From Mycolicibacterium holsaticum DSM 44478 = JCM 12374 (GTDB lineage Bacteria; Actinomycetota; Actinomycetes; Mycobacteriales; Mycobacteriaceae), in the NCBI RefSeq assembly GCF_019645835.1, contig NZ_CP080998.1, forward strand, positions 1,116,001 through 1,180,000: DNA of 64,000 nt. The letters are read 5' to 3'. Positions 51,282 through 59,960 of this stretch are shown one piece after another. Both the position numbers and the translations under genes were made by a program. A model generated the notes under the pieces. That model made no database searches and had not been told where the DNA came from. It was given only the letters and a program-made list of their open reading frames with translations. The number at the start of each line of letters is the position of its first letter. Position 1 is the stretch's first letter.

Positions 51282-52673
51282 CTACGGGACGTCGTCGTCA
51301 TCGTCGGGCAGCAGGTATCTCGCTGGGAAGTGATAGTCGTTGACGCGGCGTTGGCCGGTGTCGAGATGCGGTGGCGGGATCCACTCGGTGCGGCCGTCTG
51401 CACGCTTGCGGGTGGTCCAGTTGCCGGTTTCGACGAGTCGGTTGTCGGGGCCACAAGCGAAGGTGAGTTTGTCGACGTCGGTGTGCCCGTCATCGGCGGC
51501 CCAGCCGTCCACATGGTGAACCTGGCACCAGTATCCGGGCACGGTGCATCCCGGACGCGAACACCCGCGGTCCTTGGCGTGCAGCACAATTCGCTGGCCC
51601 GGCGATGCAAATCGCTTGGTGCGGCCCAGGTATAGCGCCTCTTGGGTGTGCTTGTCGAACACCACCAGATAGTGATACGCGTGGCTGGCCAGCCGGATCA
51701 GATCGCTCATCGGCAGCAGCGAGCCGCCCGCGGTGACGGCGTGGCCGGCCCCGGACTCGAGCTCTTGCAGCGTGGTGGACACGATAATGGTGGCCGGTAA
51801 ACCGTTGTGCTGCCCCAGCTGACCCGACGCCAGCATCGCGCGGCCCAGCGCTTTGAGCGCATCGTGGCGGCGTTGGCCGGCCGAACGCAGATCGGCAGCC
51901 TTCGCGTCGGCATCGGGCTCACCCTCAACGCACGGCGTCTCATCGTCGGGATTGCACATGCCGGGCGCGGCGTACTTGGCGAAGCCCGCCTCGAGAATCG
52001 CGCGTGCCTCCGGGTCCAGATAGCCGCTGACCCTGCTCATCCCATCCCGATCCTGCTCGTGGATGTTGAACTCGCGCTTACGGGCCCGTTCGTCGTCGGT
52101 GGGCGGGTCACCGTCCTGGTTTGCCAGATAGGCCAACTTCTCGGCGGATTTGCGTAGCTGCTCCGGCCCGAGCCCGCTTGCCAGGTCGGCGAGATGCGCC
52201 TCCATCTCGTCGCACAGGTCGGCGGGGATGTACGACGGCAGCTTGTCGAAGAACTTGGTGATGACACGCACGTGCTCGTCGCCGACCTCGCCACGCTGCT
52301 GTGCGGCCGCGACGTTGGGTAGCTTCGGATCCAGCGGCTCCCCGGTCAAGGCGTGTCGCGGGCCGAGCCGGCCGGCATCCTTGATGCGCTGGTTCGCAGC
52401 CTTCTTCGAGATCCGCAGCGTGGTGGACAGTACGTCGGCCAACGACGTGCCACCCAACGCGCGCGGGTCGGCTTCAGCCGCCAGCGCATTGAGCAACCGA
52501 TGCCCGACAGCCGGCGCGCGGCGCATGTTGCGTTCCAGCCGGACCGTCAGCGCTAACTTCTCGGCGTCCGTCATCACGTCGAACTGCAGCCCGAGCACCG
52601 AATCGAAGGCGGAGTCGAGCGCAGCGAAAGCCGCCACGATGGTCTCCCGATCCGACGTCGCACCCGAACTCAT
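51282..52673 (-). CDS. DUF222/HNH endonuclease-domain protein (13E12-type), SOS-controlled
   Basis: 463 residues from ATG 52673. The N-terminal DUF222 domain (LERNMRRAPAVGHRLLNALAAEAD, LSTTLRISKKAANQRIKDAGRLGPRHALTG) is followed by the HNH motif RGCSRPGCTVPGYWCQVHHVDGWA, LTFACGPDNRLV. These repeated genes of mycobacteria correspond to the 13E12 family. A perfect LexA box ends four bases before the start codon, so the message is leaderless or starts at a later codon (ATG in FDVMTDAEKLAL is a candidate). Function unknown; damage induction agrees with reports for M. tuberculosis relatives. Confidence 0.9.
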   Translation of the reverse strand: MSSGATSDRETIVAAFAALDSAFDSVLGLQFDVMTDAEKLALTVRLERNMRRAPAVGHRLLNALAAEADPRALGGTSLADVLSTTLRISKKAANQRIKDAGRLGPRHALTGEPLDPKLPNVAAAQQRGEVGDEHVRVITKFFDKLPSYIPADLCDEMEAHLADLASGLGPEQLRKSAEKLAYLANQDGDPPTDDERARKREFNIHEQDRDGMSRVSGYLDPEARAILEAGFAKYAAPGMCNPDDETPCVEGEPDADAKAADLRSAGQRRHDALKALGRAMLASGQLGQHNGLPATIIVSTTLQELESGAGHAVTAGGSLLPMSDLIRLASHAYHYLVVFDKHTQEALYLGRTKRFASPGQRIVLHAKDRGCSRPGCTVPGYWCQVHHVDGWAADDGHTDVDKLTFACGPDNRLVETGNWTTRKRADGRTEWIPPPHLDTGQRRVNDYHFPARYLLPDDDDDVP

Positions 52674-52676
52674 ATT

Positions 52677-52692
52677 TCGAACACTAGTTCGA
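52677..52692. promoter_or_regulatory. LexA (SOS) box
   Basis: TCGAACACTAGTTCGA is a perfect match to the mycobacterial SOS consensus TCGAAC-N4-GTTCGA. It lies directly before the DUF222/HNH gene and controls it. Confidence 0.88.
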
Positions 52693-52977
52693 TACACCGA
52701 CAAAACTCGTCGGGTTGAGACGGAAGAAAGCAAAGTGACACAAGTGATTTCGGCTCGGTCGAGACCACGGGCCCGGTCATCGAAGCCTGCGGTATGTGCA
52801 ACGTCACATCAACCGTTCGCCGCAGGTCAGGCTTCATATTCGACGCCGCCGTAAGCCGTTCTCAGCGTGCCTACAGCTAGTCGCCAGGGACGGTCCAGCC
52901 AGCGGGTATTGGACGGAAGTGTGCGGGGTTGACCTCACCAGCGAAGCCACCGCCACCTGTCCTATGGAGGAAAACAC

Positions 52978-54780
52978 GTGACAATCGCACCGAAGGTTCA
53001 CCGTCGCTCATCGGCGACGCCATTGCACACCCTGCTGGATCACCATGAGCCCAAAGGGGTTTTCGAGCAGCGCGTCGACGTCGCCGAGTTCGCCGGCGGC
53101 ATTCCCCAGGTACCGGCACAGGTGCCATCGGTGCGGATCGGCCGCAGGTGGGTCAGCATCCTTTGGCTCATCGCGCTCGGGATCGTTGGACTCGTCATCG
53201 TCGTCGCGATCGCGCAGCAACTGCGGACGTTCGGCTGGGTGCAGAGCTTCATCGCGCGCTACCCGGGGACCTCAGCGAGCTACGCCACGCCGGTCGATAC
53301 CGGGTTCCCCGCGTGGCTGCGCTGGCAGCACTTCTTCAACATCGTCTTCATGATGTTCATCATCCGATCGGGCCTGCAGATACTGGCCGATCATCCACGG
53401 CTGTACCTGAACTCGGGCTGTCGCCCGGGGACGGAGTGGTTCCGGATGAGCCGTCCGGTGCCCGCCGACCGCACGGACAAGAACGACCCAACACGATTGT
53501 GGACGTCAAAGGACGACGCGGTGTCCCTGCCAAAGCAGCTGGGGATTCCGGGGCTTCGTCACTCGATCGGACTGGCCCGCTGGTGGCATTTCAGTTTCGA
53601 CCTGCTGTGGCTGGTCAACGGGGTCATCTTTTACGTGCTGCTCTTCGCCACCGACCAGTGGCACCGGCTGGTGCCGCAGTCGTGGGCGGTGTTTCCCAAC
53701 GCCGTGTCGACGGCCATTCAATATGCGTCGCTGAACTTTCCGGCCAACGAGGGCTGGGCCGAATACAACGGTCTGCAACTGCTGGCCTACTTCATCACGG
53801 TGTTCATCGCCGCGCCGCTGGCGCTCGTGACCGGCCTGCTACAGGCCCCGGCCGTCGCGGCGCGATTCGGGACGGGACGTGGTCCGCTGAACCGCCAGGT
53901 CGCGCGGACCATCCACTTCACCGTGCTGATCTGGATGCTGATCTTCATCGCGAGCCACGTCGCGATGGTGTTCCTCACCGGTGCCGTCGGAAACCTCAAC
54001 CACATGACGTTGGGCACCGACACCCAGTCCTATTGGGGCCTCGTCATTTTCGCGGTGGCCGCACTGGTGTTGACCGTCCTTTGGCTGATCGCCACCCCGG
54101 TGACACTTCGCTACCCGAGGGTCGTCCAGCACACCGGCCGATTCGTCGTCGGGTGGGCCAAAGCATGGATGGAACGCGCACATCCCAAGGCCTCGTACCG
54201 CGAGAAGGACATCACGCCCTACCACTGGGCCAATGGCCGGCCACCGGACTCCGAGCAGTGGCAACGGCTGCGGACCACCGATTGGTCCCAATACGCACTG
54301 CGCATCACAGGCCTGGTCGAGAACCCGGTGGAGCTGTCCTACAGCCAACTTCTGGCGCTGCCCAAACACGAACAGATCACCCAGCACTACTGCATCCAGG
54401 GCTGGTCGGGCGTCGCCAAATGGTCAGGTGTCCGCATGCGCGACATCATCGATATCGTTCGGCCACTTCCGACAGCGCGATGGGTGGTGTTCTACTCCTT
54501 CGGCAACGGGGCCGAACCCGACACCGGTCGGTACTACGACTGCCACCGCATCGAGCACATGCGCGAACCCATGGCCTTGCTGGCCTATGAGATGAACGGT
54601 GAACCGCTGTCCGACGCGCACGGCGCGCCGCTACGTCTGCGCAACGAACTCGAGCTCGGCTTCAAACAGGTCAAGTGGATCGAGGGCATCGAATTCGTCG
54701 AGAGTTTCAAGGACGTCGGCTGGGGCCACGGTGGATACAACGAAGACCACGAGTACTTCGGATACCGGATGCCGATCTAG
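52978..54780 (+). CDS. Membrane molybdopterin oxidoreductase: cytochrome b561-like domain fused to a sulfite-oxidase-type domain
   Basis: 600 residues from GTG 52978 behind TATGGAGGA. The N-terminal 390 residues hold about five membrane helices with histidines suited to haem b (WQHFFNIVFMMFIIRSG, RWWHFSFDLLWLVNG, ARTIHFTVLIWMLIFIASH). The C-terminal 200 residues form an oxidoreductase molybdopterin domain of the YedY/sulfite oxidase kind. There the Mo-ligand Cys is in HYCIQGWSGVAKWSGV, followed by PTARWVVFYSF and GAPLRLRNELELGFKQVKWIEGIEF. One protein thus joins catalysis to quinone electron transfer. In most bacteria these are two subunits (MsrPQ). Confidence 0.9.
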   Translation: MTIAPKVHRRSSATPLHTLLDHHEPKGVFEQRVDVAEFAGGIPQVPAQVPSVRIGRRWVSILWLIALGIVGLVIVVAIAQQLRTFGWVQSFIARYPGTSASYATPVDTGFPAWLRWQHFFNIVFMMFIIRSGLQILADHPRLYLNSGCRPGTEWFRMSRPVPADRTDKNDPTRLWTSKDDAVSLPKQLGIPGLRHSIGLARWWHFSFDLLWLVNGVIFYVLLFATDQWHRLVPQSWAVFPNAVSTAIQYASLNFPANEGWAEYNGLQLLAYFITVFIAAPLALVTGLLQAPAVAARFGTGRGPLNRQVARTIHFTVLIWMLIFIASHVAMVFLTGAVGNLNHMTLGTDTQSYWGLVIFAVAALVLTVLWLIATPVTLRYPRVVQHTGRFVVGWAKAWMERAHPKASYREKDITPYHWANGRPPDSEQWQRLRTTDWSQYALRITGLVENPVELSYSQLLALPKHEQITQHYCIQGWSGVAKWSGVRMRDIIDIVRPLPTARWVVFYSFGNGAEPDTGRYYDCHRIEHMREPMALLAYEMNGEPLSDAHGAPLRLRNELELGFKQVKWIEGIEFVESFKDVGWGHGGYNEDHEYFGYRMPI

Positions 54781-54825
54781 TTGCGTCACAACAAGGTCGG
54801 AGGATTGAGGTCAGGAGGTAATGAG

Positions 54826-55077
54826 ATGATGTTCAAGCCAATTGCAGGGCTGGCCGTTGCGGCGGGTGCTCTCTCCATCGCGTTGGCGCCGGTCGCGCAG
54901 GCCGCGCAGACGACGGCCCAACCGGTGGCCCACCAGCAGATCGAACCGGCACCGATGACGTGCACGTCGACCAGGGCCAGCAGCGTGTGCGTATCGCCGG
55001 GAAACGCCCAGATCAACGACGCTCCGCCGTTTGTCGACAACTTCCCGATGTATGGGTTCTTCCCCTGGATTCTGTAA
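54826..55077 (+). CDS. Small secreted protein
   Basis: 83 residues from ATG 54826, after CAGGAGG. Signal peptide MFKPIAGLAVAAGALSIALAPVAQA, then a mature part of about 55 residues with two cysteines (MTCTSTRASSVC) that can form a disulphide and an aromatic tail (NFPMYGFFPW). It follows the molybdoenzyme gene by 45 bases and may be co-transcribed. Unknown function; similar small exported proteins are common in mycobacteria. Confidence 0.75.
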   Translation: MMFKPIAGLAVAAGALSIALAPVAQAAQTTAQPVAHQQIEPAPMTCTSTRASSVCVSPGNAQINDAPPFVDNFPMYGFFPWIL

Positions 55078-55391
55078 CTTCCAGCGGGAAACAAACGCCC
55101 ACAAAACAAATATTGGCGTCCGGACAAATAGGCTATTTAACGGACGCTGACGGACAATTAAGCCGGGTCAATCTGAGAAAGTTTTTTGCAAACGCAATGT
55201 CTATGTGGTTTTGGCTGCAAAGAAGAGAGCGCCGTCGCGGTGTTCTCGCTGGGTATGCACTGCTGGCCGGGAAGTCTGGTTGTCCAGCCAGGGTGAAATA
55301 TCTCCGAGACTCATTTCGCGAAAAATAGCGCGGGACTATGACGGCCGTGTGAAGATTTGCGATCTCACCCTTCTTCGAGAAAGAAACCACA
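55078..55391. other. 314-base AT-rich interval with a strong hairpin
   Basis: Unusually AT-rich for this genome. An inverted repeat GCGTCCG (55116-55122) / CGGACGC (55141-55147) encloses a second one, AAATAG/CTATTT. The stem lies 40 bases after the stop of the small secreted protein and lacks a following U-run, so it is either an unusual terminator or a structured 5' region. No gene is visible. Confidence 0.55.
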
Positions 55392-55712
55392 ATGAATGCA
55401 AAATCCGCTGGTTTAGTGCTTGCCGGAATAACGGCATCCGCGCTCCTGTGCGCACCTATCGCGGTTGCCGAGCCGGAGGATACGTTCTTGGAGGTTCTCG
55501 ACGAGGCGGGCGTCACCTGGCCGGGAGCCACCCCCGAGAACAAGGTCGCCGCCGGACAAGGCGTGTGCTCGGATTGGGCCAACGGGGCCACGTTGGAGAG
55601 CGAGATCGCCTCGCTCTCCGAGCATCTGGATCCCCACGACGCGGGCATGCTCATCGGCGCGGCGACGGCCGCGTTCTGCCCCCAGTACGAATCCGTCGTC
55701 AATGACAGCTGA
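55392..55712 (+). CDS. DUF732 secreted protein
   Basis: 106 residues: signal peptide MNAKSAGLVLAGITASALLCAPIAVA, then a DUF732 domain with EDTFLEVLDEAGVTWP, KVAAGQGVCSDWANG and AAFCPQY. The two cysteines of the domain (GVCSDW and AFCPQY) form its disulphide. DUF732 proteins are small, exported and restricted to mycobacteria and relatives; no function is known. Confidence 0.9.
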   Translation: MNAKSAGLVLAGITASALLCAPIAVAEPEDTFLEVLDEAGVTWPGATPENKVAAGQGVCSDWANGATLESEIASLSEHLDPHDAGMLIGAATAAFCPQYESVVNDS

Positions 55713-55814
55713 CGCTGTCCCTGGGGACAGCTGGATCCAACGAAGGGTGCGGCATGCGGTCACGGATTCTGCCCGTGCTGGCGACGCTGCTCGATCCGTA
55801 TCTCAAGTAGCGGA

Positions 55815-57929
55815 TCAGCCGTCGGCGCCGTCGCTTCCGCCCGGACTTCCCCCGCTGCCGCCCGCGCCGCCGGGCGAACCGCCATCGCCGCCGTCACCGC
55901 CTCCGCCGACGCCGCCGTTGCCACCGTCCCCGCCGTCGCCGCCCGAGCGGTCGGGTGCGGTGCCGAGCGCCGAGCCGCCGTCACCGCCGTCGCCTCCCGC
56001 CGACAGCACGCCGCCGTTGCCGCCGTCGCCGCCATTGCCTCCGTCGGCGGTGCTGAGCCCGCCGTCGGCAGTGGCGGTACCTGCTGTGCCGCCGGTACCT
56101 CCGTCGCCGTTGAGCGCGCCGCCGTTGCCGCCGTCGCCGCCGTCCCCGCCGATGGTGTTGAGGAAACCGGTGGCCGCGCCGCCCGCGCCGCCATCACCGC
56201 CCGCGCCGCTGACGCCGGTGCTGCCGCCTGCACCGCCGTCGCCGCCCTGGGTGTTGATGCTGTGCAGGTCCAGTGCGCTCGCGCCGCCACCCGCCCCGCC
56301 GTCGCCGGAATCACCGACGCCGGCGACGCTTCCGCCGTTGCCGCCCGCACCTGCGATCGCGTCGCTGTTGTCGCCGGTCGTCTTGGCCGTGCCGCCTGCC
56401 CCGCCGTCGCCCCCGTCGCCGTTGAGCCCGGCGCTGCCGCCGTCACCGCCGCCACCGCCCGTGACGGCCCGAAAGCCTTCTGCGGCACCGCCGTTGCCGC
56501 CGACGGCGCCATCACCGGTCAACAGGCCGCCGTTGCCGCCGTCACCACCGATTCCGCCCGAGGCGTCGCTGCCGTTCTGTCCTAGTGCAGTACCGCCGTC
56601 ACCGCCAGCGCCACCGTTTCCGATGAGCTTGGCGCTGCCGCCGTCGCCGCCGTCACCTGCGGTGCCCTGATCGGTGAACTGCGAATGCGCATCACCGCCA
56701 ACGCCGCCCGCACCCGCGTCGCCGAGCAAGCCGGCTTCGCCGCCGTCGCCGCCGGCACCGCCCGTCGCGTCGCCGCGACCGCTCGTCGCGTCGCCGCCAG
56801 CCCCACCGGTACCGCCGCCACCGATGAGGAAGCCGCCGTCGCCGCCGTCGCCGCCACCACCGGCGGCGGTTGACTCGAACCCGTGTGCGGTTCCGCCTGC
56901 GCCTCCGTTGCCGCCGCGGCCGATGAGCCCGACGGACCCGCCGTCACCGCCGGCACCCGCGGTGGTGCCTGCCGAGTGCAGATCGAGGGAGTCCGCATTA
57001 CCACCGGCTCCGCCATCGCCTGCGGCGCCGATCCCGAGCACGTTGCCGCCGTTGCCGCCGGCCCCGCCTTGAGCGACACCGTTGTCGTCGGCCGTCTTCG
57101 CCGTCCCCCCTGCGCCGCCGTCCCCGGCGCGGCCGAACAGTCCTGCGCCTCCTCCGGCACCGCCTGTTCCGCCGGTGGCGTTATCCCCACCTTCGGCGTT
57201 ACCCCCTCGACCGCCTGCTCCGCCGTTGCCGAGCAGCAGGCCACCGCGACCACCGTCGCCACCGGGGCCGCCAGATGCGTTGCCCGTCAATTGAATATCG
57301 TCGACACCGTTGCCGCCGTCGCCGCCGTTGCCGATGAGGCCGGCGTCTCCACCGCGACCACCGGGACCGCCGTTTCCGCCGTTACCGAACAACAGACCAC
57401 CGCGCCCGCCGGCCTGGCCGGGTAACACCCCGTCGGCGCCGTTGCCGATGAGCAGGCCGGCGTTTTCGCCCGGCTCGTCACCGTCGCCGATGAAGAACGC
57501 GATGAAGTCGGTTGCGACGTTGGTGGTTGAGGGGGCGAGTAGCACGGTGGCCGTTCCGCCCGATCGTGAAGGCGCGCCGCCGGTTCCGATCAAACCGGCG
57601 TGCTGACGGGGACCGAACACGTCGAGTCGCGTCAGCGACGGTTTCATGTCATCAGAATCGACGGACGGGTGGAGTGCGGAGGTAAAGATCAGCGGGGCGA
57701 ACGTATCCGGGTGTTCGTCGATACGCGTCGGTCCGCGGATGACCGCGCTGACGAGGCGGTTGGGGGTCATCGGGGCAATGGCGCCCGTGGCGGCGATCGC
57801 GGTGGCCGAGCTGAGCGATCTGACCGGATACACCGGTGGCGGGTGGTCAACAGAAGCGGTGTGGGGTACAGCCAGAACTCCGGCTGCCATCACGACAGTC
57901 GCCATGGATTTGTGCGGCGAAAAGCTCAT
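55815..57929 (-). CDS. PGRS-like glycine-rich secreted protein without PE domain
   Basis: 704 residues from ATG 57929 with GGGAGG upstream. A signal peptide-like start (MATVVMAAGVLAVPHTAS) and about 130 residues of unique sequence lead to GLLIGNGADGVLPGQAGG, the linker typical of PE_PGRS proteins. Then come some 500 residues of GGxGGxGG repeats with GNGG and GDGG units. The PE domain (about 100 residues, type VII export) is absent. Export is therefore probably Sec-dependent. The DNA is highly repetitive and the opposite strand shows a false Pro-rich frame. Confidence 0.88.
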   Translation of the reverse strand: MSFSPHKSMATVVMAAGVLAVPHTASVDHPPPVYPVRSLSSATAIAATGAIAPMTPNRLVSAVIRGPTRIDEHPDTFAPLIFTSALHPSVDSDDMKPSLTRLDVFGPRQHAGLIGTGGAPSRSGGTATVLLAPSTTNVATDFIAFFIGDGDEPGENAGLLIGNGADGVLPGQAGGRGGLLFGNGGNGGPGGRGGDAGLIGNGGDGGNGVDDIQLTGNASGGPGGDGGRGGLLLGNGGAGGRGGNAEGGDNATGGTGGAGGGAGLFGRAGDGGAGGTAKTADDNGVAQGGAGGNGGNVLGIGAAGDGGAGGNADSLDLHSAGTTAGAGGDGGSVGLIGRGGNGGAGGTAHGFESTAAGGGGDGGDGGFLIGGGGTGGAGGDATSGRGDATGGAGGDGGEAGLLGDAGAGGVGGDAHSQFTDQGTAGDGGDGGSAKLIGNGGAGGDGGTALGQNGSDASGGIGGDGGNGGLLTGDGAVGGNGGAAEGFRAVTGGGGGDGGSAGLNGDGGDGGAGGTAKTTGDNSDAIAGAGGNGGSVAGVGDSGDGGAGGGASALDLHSINTQGGDGGAGGSTGVSGAGGDGGAGGAATGFLNTIGGDGGDGGNGGALNGDGGTGGTAGTATADGGLSTADGGNGGDGGNGGVLSAGGDGGDGGSALGTAPDRSGGDGGDGGNGGVGGGGDGGDGGSPGGAGGSGGSPGGSDGADG

Positions 57930-58074
57930 CGCCGGACCTCCCAGCGCAAGCCACGAACTCGGCTGACAAGGAGAGTGTCCCACCGCAGGATCCGCGGCGG
58001 GCAAGACTTGCAAAAGTTGCGCCGAAAGTAGATCCGAATCCGCTCAGGACACGGGGTAAAGGTTTACCGCGGCG

Positions 58075-58482
58075 TCAGTAATCGGGTGTGACGACCTCGG
58101 CCAGTTCTTGTTCGGGTTCCTGTGGTGGAACCGCCGCGGGCATCCTCGGCTGCGGCGCGCTCGCCTCGCCTCCGGTCGAGCCACCGCATTCGCTGCCGCT
58201 GACACCGGGCGGGCACAGGCTCGGGCTCGCGCCGGTGGTGTCGGCGGCGGGAGCCGGGGCCGCGGCGGGGGCAGCCGGGGCGGCGTCCGGTGAGTTGGGC
58301 ACCAGATAAGGAGTGCACTGGCCGCTGTAGAGGTCCTGCTCCTCACCGGTGGGGCAGTCGGCGAGATGTGAAGGCGAAATCACCGGACTGGCGAGCGTCA
58401 CCCCGACAACCGGTGCCGCCGCGGCGATCGCGAAGCCGCCGGCGATGATCACTCGTCGCACCGACAGAGAGATGGAACCCAT
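58075..58482 (-). CDS. Small secreted proline/alanine-rich protein
   Basis: 135 residues: basic signal peptide (MGSISLSVRRVIIAGGFAIAAAAPVVGVTLA), then four cysteines (LADCPTGEEQ, SGQCTPYL, PSLCPPG, SECGG) and a Pro/Ala/Glu-rich tail. Resembles small mycobacterial exported proteins sometimes annotated as intersectin-EH-binding protein Ibp1; I regard that name as unproven. It lies upstream of the PGRS-like gene on the same strand. Confidence 0.75.
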   Translation of the reverse strand: MGSISLSVRRVIIAGGFAIAAAAPVVGVTLASPVISPSHLADCPTGEEQDLYSGQCTPYLVPNSPDAAPAAPAAAPAPAADTTGASPSLCPPGVSGSECGGSTGGEASAPQPRMPAAVPPQEPEQELAEVVTPDY

Positions 58483-58732
58483 CGTTGATCACCCTTCATT
58501 CGGGGGCTGCAGGTATGCCGACAGTATCGCGTACACCGCGAGGACGCTCGACTTACTGCGCCGACGGGTCCGAGACCTGCCGAAATGCCGGTTATCCTGC
58601 GGTCTGGGCAAGGTAATTCGGTGCCGTCGCTGCGTGGATTTGACGCAGTCGATACTCTAGCGGCGGGTTCAGACTGCAGCCTTGCGACGTAGATTGAGGT
58701 TGCTTTTGGGCACCTGAAGCAAGAGGTGAGGC

Positions 58733-59080
58733 TTGGACGGACAGCTTTGTACCGAGAACTGGGTCGGACGGGTGGCGGTGGTCGCCGCGTCCGGTGACCT
58801 CGACATGCTCACGGCTCCGCAGCTGAAGGACGCCGTGGACGCGGCCTTGGGCAAAGATCCTGCCGGCTTGATCGTCGACCTCACCCAGGTGGACTTCTTG
58901 GGGTCGGCCGGGATGCAGGTGTTGATGGAAGCCCACAACCGCGTCGACGGCACCGACATACGGTTCGCCGTCGTCGCCGACGGACCCGCGACCAGCCGGC
59001 CGCTCAAGATCACCGGTATCGCTGACCTGATCGATCTGTACTCCTCGGTCGAGGTAGCTCTCGAGAACTTTGCCGCTTGA
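58733..59080 (+). CDS. STAS-domain anti-anti-sigma factor
   Basis: 115 residues from TTG 58733 (AAGAGGTGAGG upstream). STAS fold: GRVAVVAASGDLDMLTAPQLKDAV and LIVDLTQVDFLGSAGMQVLMEA, with the serine of DFLGSAGM as the phospho-switch residue. Partner of the next gene in a partner-switching module. No sigma factor gene is linked, so the target sigma factor (for example a SigF-type) lies elsewhere. Confidence 0.88.
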   Translation: MDGQLCTENWVGRVAVVAASGDLDMLTAPQLKDAVDAALGKDPAGLIVDLTQVDFLGSAGMQVLMEAHNRVDGTDIRFAVVADGPATSRPLKITGIADLIDLYSSVEVALENFAA

Positions 59081-59112
59081 TTTCTGGTGCCACCGGGTAA
59101 TCAGTTGGCACG

Positions 59113-59574
59113 ATGACCGAGTCGAATTACTCCGCGGGCGCGATGGATGCCAGCCTGATCCGAAACGACACTGCTGATGCGCGAAATGTCGCGCAGTTCA
59201 GGTCCGAGCTTTCGGGTTGGCTGCGCAGGCATTTCACGCTCGACCCGGTCCGGTTCAACGATGTCGTCCTGGCCGTCAACGAGGCGCTGACCAACGCGGC
59301 GGAATTCGCCTACCGTGGGCGCAGCGGCACGATGACCATGTGTGCCCGCCACAACGCCGCTGACCACGAGCTCGAGGTGGTGGTCTCCGATCACGGTAGC
59401 TGGCGCTACGTCGACCCCGAGTCGCGCCCGAACACCCGTGGCCGCGGTATCCCGTTGATGCAGGCGCTCGCTGACCGCACGACGATCTCCAAGCAGCCGA
59501 CCGGCACCCAGGTGCGGTTGCAGTTCGACGACTGCGGTTTGCTCATCGAGAACGCCTGCACGCCGTCCTTCTGA
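59113..59574 (+). CDS. RsbW-type ATP-binding anti-sigma factor
   Basis: 153 residues with a GHKL ATPase fold: FNDVVLAVNEALTNAAEFAY (N box), VSDHGSWRYVDPESRPNTRGRGIPLMQALADRT (G boxes), and a final VRLQFDDCGL strand. No His-acceptor domain, as in RsbW/anti-sigma kinases. It should phosphorylate the STAS serine 33 bases upstream and bind a sigma factor. Confidence 0.88.
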   Translation: MTESNYSAGAMDASLIRNDTADARNVAQFRSELSGWLRRHFTLDPVRFNDVVLAVNEALTNAAEFAYRGRSGTMTMCARHNAADHELEVVVSDHGSWRYVDPESRPNTRGRGIPLMQALADRTTISKQPTGTQVRLQFDDCGLLIENACTPSF

Positions 59575-59960
59575 TGACTTCGCGGTGATGCGCGTCACGC
59601 GGCAGCGCTGCGATAGCGCTTGAGCACGAACGCATCTCCCGGCATGTCGTTGTGATTTGCCGCTCACTTTTGGATCGGGAACTCTGAGGGCGCCCGATCG
59701 TGGCCTGCCCGCGAATCGTTTACGGCAGCGGCAAAACCGCACGTTAAGGCGGCATTGCCGAAAGCCGCTGAAGGGTAACGAATGGGTAACGAAGAGTTTT
59801 CTAAGCAGTGTCTGAGAGCTTTCGGCGCATAGACACCGATCGGCGGGCGCGACGAAATAACGTGTCGGTATTCGTCGCTAGACTCATGTGAAATTGCGCC
59901 AAAGGCGTAGAAAGACTTGCAATCTAGGGCCGGTGAACGCCATACCGGCGGAGGTACCGA
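59575..59960. other. 386-base upstream region of the beta-propeller gene
   Basis: No gene. Contains a direct repeat GGGTAACGAA at 59773-59782 and 59784-59793 (11-base period), an AT-rich stretch around 59795-59820, and a strong GGAGG ribosome site directly before ATG 59961. The length suggests a regulated promoter with a long 5' region. Confidence 0.5.
59773..59793 (+). repeat. Tandem GGGTAACGAA direct repeat, MtrA-like
   Basis: Two exact 10-base copies one base apart put GTAAC boxes one helical turn (11 bases) apart, as OmpR-family response regulators prefer. GTAAC direct repeats are reported for MtrA in actinobacteria. Confidence 0.4.

Noticed and set aside
55465..56670. Long plus-strand proline-rich frame (about 400 codons) opposite the PGRS-like gene
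   Set aside because: It is the antisense of GGxGG repeats, which automatically reads as poly-Pro; no ribosome site and no domain.
55815..57500. Short repeated units resembling a CRISPR array
   Set aside because: The repeats are three-residue glycine codon patterns inside an open frame, with no constant-length spacers and no cas genes.
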